Below, piece by piece: positions 5,924-6,577 of a stretch of DNA of 6,577 bases. Below the pieces are notes generated by a model, which was given only the letters and a program-made list of their open reading frames with translations, did no database searches and was not told the DNA's origin. The stretch is from Candidatus Desantisiibacteriota bacterium. Its GTDB lineage: Bacteria; UBA9089; CG2-30-40-21. How positions within the stretch are numbered: the stretch's first letter is position 1; every line of letters begins with the position of its first letter. The stretch spans positions 1 to 6,577 of the forward strand of contig JACQYP010000070.1 of NCBI GenBank assembly GCA_016208205.1, given 5' to 3'. The translations under genes were made by a program, and so were the position numbers.

Positions 5924-5977
5924 CTATATTGACTGATTGACTGATTGACTGATTGACTGATTGACTGAAATCTGCAT
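5924..5977 (-). CDS. 17-codon micro-ORF read through an octamer repeat
   Basis: ATG at 5975-5977 opens MQISVNQSISQSVNQSI and stops at TAG 5924-5926. The body is translated octamer repeat, so in any frame it yields a Gln/Ser/Asn/Val/Ile pattern. GAAGG lies about 12 bases upstream, a weak, distant ribosome site. The odd feature is frame: with one 8-bp unit fewer, the same ATG would read through the TAG and continue as IDNVLVEMLAHQFLNQITTI, ending in a hydrophobic LMIITISVLA at TAA 5835-5837, for 44 residues. Translation is unproven. Confidence 0.25.
   Translation of the reverse strand: MQISVNQSISQSVNQSI
5928..5968. repeat. Octanucleotide tandem repeat, 5.1 copies
   Basis: The unit ATTGACTG is repeated perfectly over 41 bases (minus strand TCAGTCAA). 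Each unit is itself two related tetramers, GACT and GATT. Perfect short-unit arrays of this kind are prone to slipped-strand copy change; gain or loss of one unit shifts reading frame by two bases. It lies inside the short minus-strand transcription unit. Confidence 0.97.
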
Positions 5978-6012
5978 GATTATCACCAACCTTCAAATTA
6001 TTTAATGTATTT

Positions 6013-6041
6013 ATAATACCATATTTTTTGGATTTTGTCAA
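6013..6041 (-). promoter_or_regulatory. Consensus sigma-70-type promoter, minus strand
   Basis: TTGACA (6041-6036) and TATTAT (6018-6013) are separated by exactly 17 bases, with an AT-rich spacer. The -35 is perfect and the -10 has one mismatch to TATAAT. It points left toward the octamer repeat and the terminator. A TTG-started open frame in the area begins inside the -35 box and so cannot be expressed from this promoter. Confidence 0.8.
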
Positions 6042-6099
6042 GGAGTTTTTTCACATTTTTTTGAATAACCGCGTGAGCGTTGCATAAATGTACAAAAAG

Positions 6100-6117
6100 T
6101 CAACTTAAAATTGATCC
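6100..6117. repeat. Right copy of the sequence at the window's left edge
   Basis: TCAACTTAAAATTGATCC resembles bases 1-19, as described there. It lies 15 bases before the palindromic element at 6133-6293. The surrounding 6042-6132 stretch shows no gene or strong signal. Confidence 0.2.
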
Positions 6118-6132
6118 GAATATTCCATAATT

Positions 6133-6293
6133 AGAATTGTTGCTCATACCACAGCAATTCTCATTTTGAAATAACTTTACCATTTAGGGATACTTATTTT
6201 GGAGCAAGGCATCCGTGATGCCGTTATTATCTTAAGAACGCCAACACGGTTGGCTTGCTCCAAAAGTCAAAATGAGAATTGTTGCTCATGCCA
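6133..6293. mobile_element. 161-bp palindromic element with direct-repeat ends (MITE-like)
   Basis: The ends are 19-bp direct repeats, AGAATTGTTGCTCATACCA (6133-6151) and the same with one base changed (6275-6293; A at 6148, G at 6290). Inside is a 15-bp perfect inverted repeat (CAATTCTCATTTTGA at 6155-6169 with 6267-6281), then a second 12-bp one (6197-6208 with 6254-6265), then two side hairpins. No coding capacity is present. It resembles a short non-autonomous mobile or dispersed palindromic element. Because it abuts the promoter at 6303, a regulatory role is also possible. Confidence 0.55.
6197..6265. repeat. Three-way-junction (cruciform-like) core
   Basis: A perfect 12-bp outer stem, TTTTGGAGCAAG (6197-6208) with CTTGCTCCAAAA (6254-6265), encloses two perfect 6-bp hairpins with three-base loops: GGCATC-CGT-GATGCC (6208-6222) and GCCAAC-ACG-GTTGGC (6240-6254). 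A 17-base AT-rich linker lies between them. Each hairpin shares one base with the outer stem, so the helices can stack at the junction. It would fold as DNA or as RNA from either strand. Confidence 0.85.
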
Positions 6294-6302
6294 AAAAAAT
6301 AC

Positions 6303-6331
6303 TTGACATCTCCTGCAAATTTTGATATACT
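6303..6331 (+). promoter_or_regulatory. Near-consensus sigma-70-type promoter, plus strand
   Basis: TTGACA (6303-6308), 17-base spacer, TATACT (6326-6331). A seven-A run at 6293-6299 just upstream resembles an UP element. Predicted start is near 6338, giving a leader of about 25 bases before the ATG at 6363. The palindromic element ends nine bases before the -35. Confidence 0.85.
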
Positions 6332-6362
6332 ATGTTATAAATAATAGAATGGAGGATTTTTT

Positions 6363-6577
6363 ATGAAGCGATGGTTATTGCCTTCAGTTATTGGATTATT
6401 TATTATTTCATCAGCTACATTTGTTGTTTTATTGGTTGCTTCTACTACTGAGATAAGTGATGTAGAAGAAATGCCTGTTGAGGGAGTAAACACTGCAAAG
6501 CAGGAATTAGAAGAAAAGCCTGTATCAATAGTAAAGGTTAACCCCGAAAAAGTTGAAAAGATACCGGAAGTAAAGCC
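6363..6577 (+). CDS. Membrane-anchored or secreted protein, N-terminal part
   Basis: The ATG has GGAGG seven bases upstream and a strong promoter 32 bases before the start codon, so this gene is well supported and probably highly expressed. The 71 complete codons open MKRWLLPSVIGLFIISSATF, a basic tip followed by about 22 hydrophobic residues (to about residue 26), either an uncleaved anchor or a signal peptide with possible cleavage after VAS (25-27). From about residue 30 the chain is low-complexity, rich in Glu, Val, Lys and Pro, with EKP / PEK / PEV spacing that suggests a stiff, extended linker on the outside of the membrane. There is no Cys for a lipoprotein. The gene continues past the right edge, so the functional domain is not seen. 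It is divergent from the minus-strand unit at 5814-6041. Confidence 0.85.
   Translation, partial: MKRWLLPSVIGLFIISSATFVVLLVASTTEISDVEEMPVEGVNTAKQELEEKPVSIVKVNPEKVEKIPEVK

Larger units (their letters stand above)
5814..6006 (-). ncRNA. Candidate short transcript of about 190 nt
   Basis: A consensus promoter (6013-6041) and a strong intrinsic terminator (5814-5850) bound a unit whose transcript would start near 6006 and end near 5814. It could be a small RNA, or a leader that attenuates the downstream big gene. It contains an ATG-started micro-ORF across an octanucleotide tandem repeat. The start point is predicted from the promoter only. No known RNA family is recognised. Confidence 0.5.

Noticed and set aside
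5928..5968. CRISPR-like array
   Set aside because: The repeats are contiguous 8-mers without spacers, so this is a microsatellite-type array, not CRISPR.
5835..6041. 68-codon minus-strand frame
   Set aside because: Its first codon is the TTG of the -35 box, upstream of the predicted transcript start, so it cannot be translated as drawn. Only the part after the octamer array is of interest, through the frame-shift model.
6197..6265. tRNA gene, because of the cloverleaf-like fold
   Set aside because: There are only two side arms, three-base loops, no T-loop GTTCRA motif and no anticodon arm; the symmetry fits a palindromic element.

Overview
The window reads as accessory chromosomal DNA of an uncultured bacterium with fairly low GC. 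The cues are consensus sigma-70-type promoters, Shine-Dalgarno sites, a lipoprotein-like TolB-type beta-propeller and a very large modular extracellular-type protein. No rRNA, tRNA or universal marker is present, so the lineage cannot be named. No CRISPR array, intact transposase or phage gene is visible.

Layout. Positions 1-279 hold no convincing gene: a terminator-like hairpin, nested inverted repeats and a 41-codon open stretch that continues in frame after the stop of the first gene. Positions 280-1287 (minus) encode a TolB-like propeller lipoprotein with an atypical tail. Positions 1333-5491 (minus) appear to hold ONE ancestral gene of about 1369 codons, now in three pieces. A perfect 49-bp tandem duplication (2200-2248 / 2249-2297) shifts the frame after residue 1081, and a single in-frame TAA (1921-1923) cuts off the last 195 codons. 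Removing one 49-bp copy and reading through the TAA gives one continuous protein. Its modules are a PA14 domain, three dockerin/EF-hand-like calcium loops, six copies of a 'DGT-x-YLV-x-G-x-x-IPD' type repeat, a CBM60-like carbohydrate-binding domain set between repeats 3 and 4, then a Gly-rich segment resembling the pre-toxin TG domain of polymorphic toxins and an unrecognised C-terminal region. It looks like a decayed or switchable surface-adhesin/toxin-like gene.

Positions 5492-6362 are intergenic but rich in structure: a dyad just upstream of the big gene's Shine-Dalgarno site; a mosaic of GC-rich dispersed-type repeats; a compact minus-strand transcription unit (consensus promoter, five-copy octanucleotide repeat inside a 17-codon micro-ORF, strong intrinsic terminator); and a 161-bp palindromic element with 19-bp direct-repeat ends that can fold into a three-way junction. 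That element stops 9 bp before a near-consensus plus-strand promoter driving a membrane-anchored or secreted gene that begins at 6363 and runs off the right edge.

The big gene, its C-terminal piece and the propeller gene run in the same direction with short gaps and probably formed one operon. The 44-codon switch model for the octamer repeat and the toxin interpretation are inferences.
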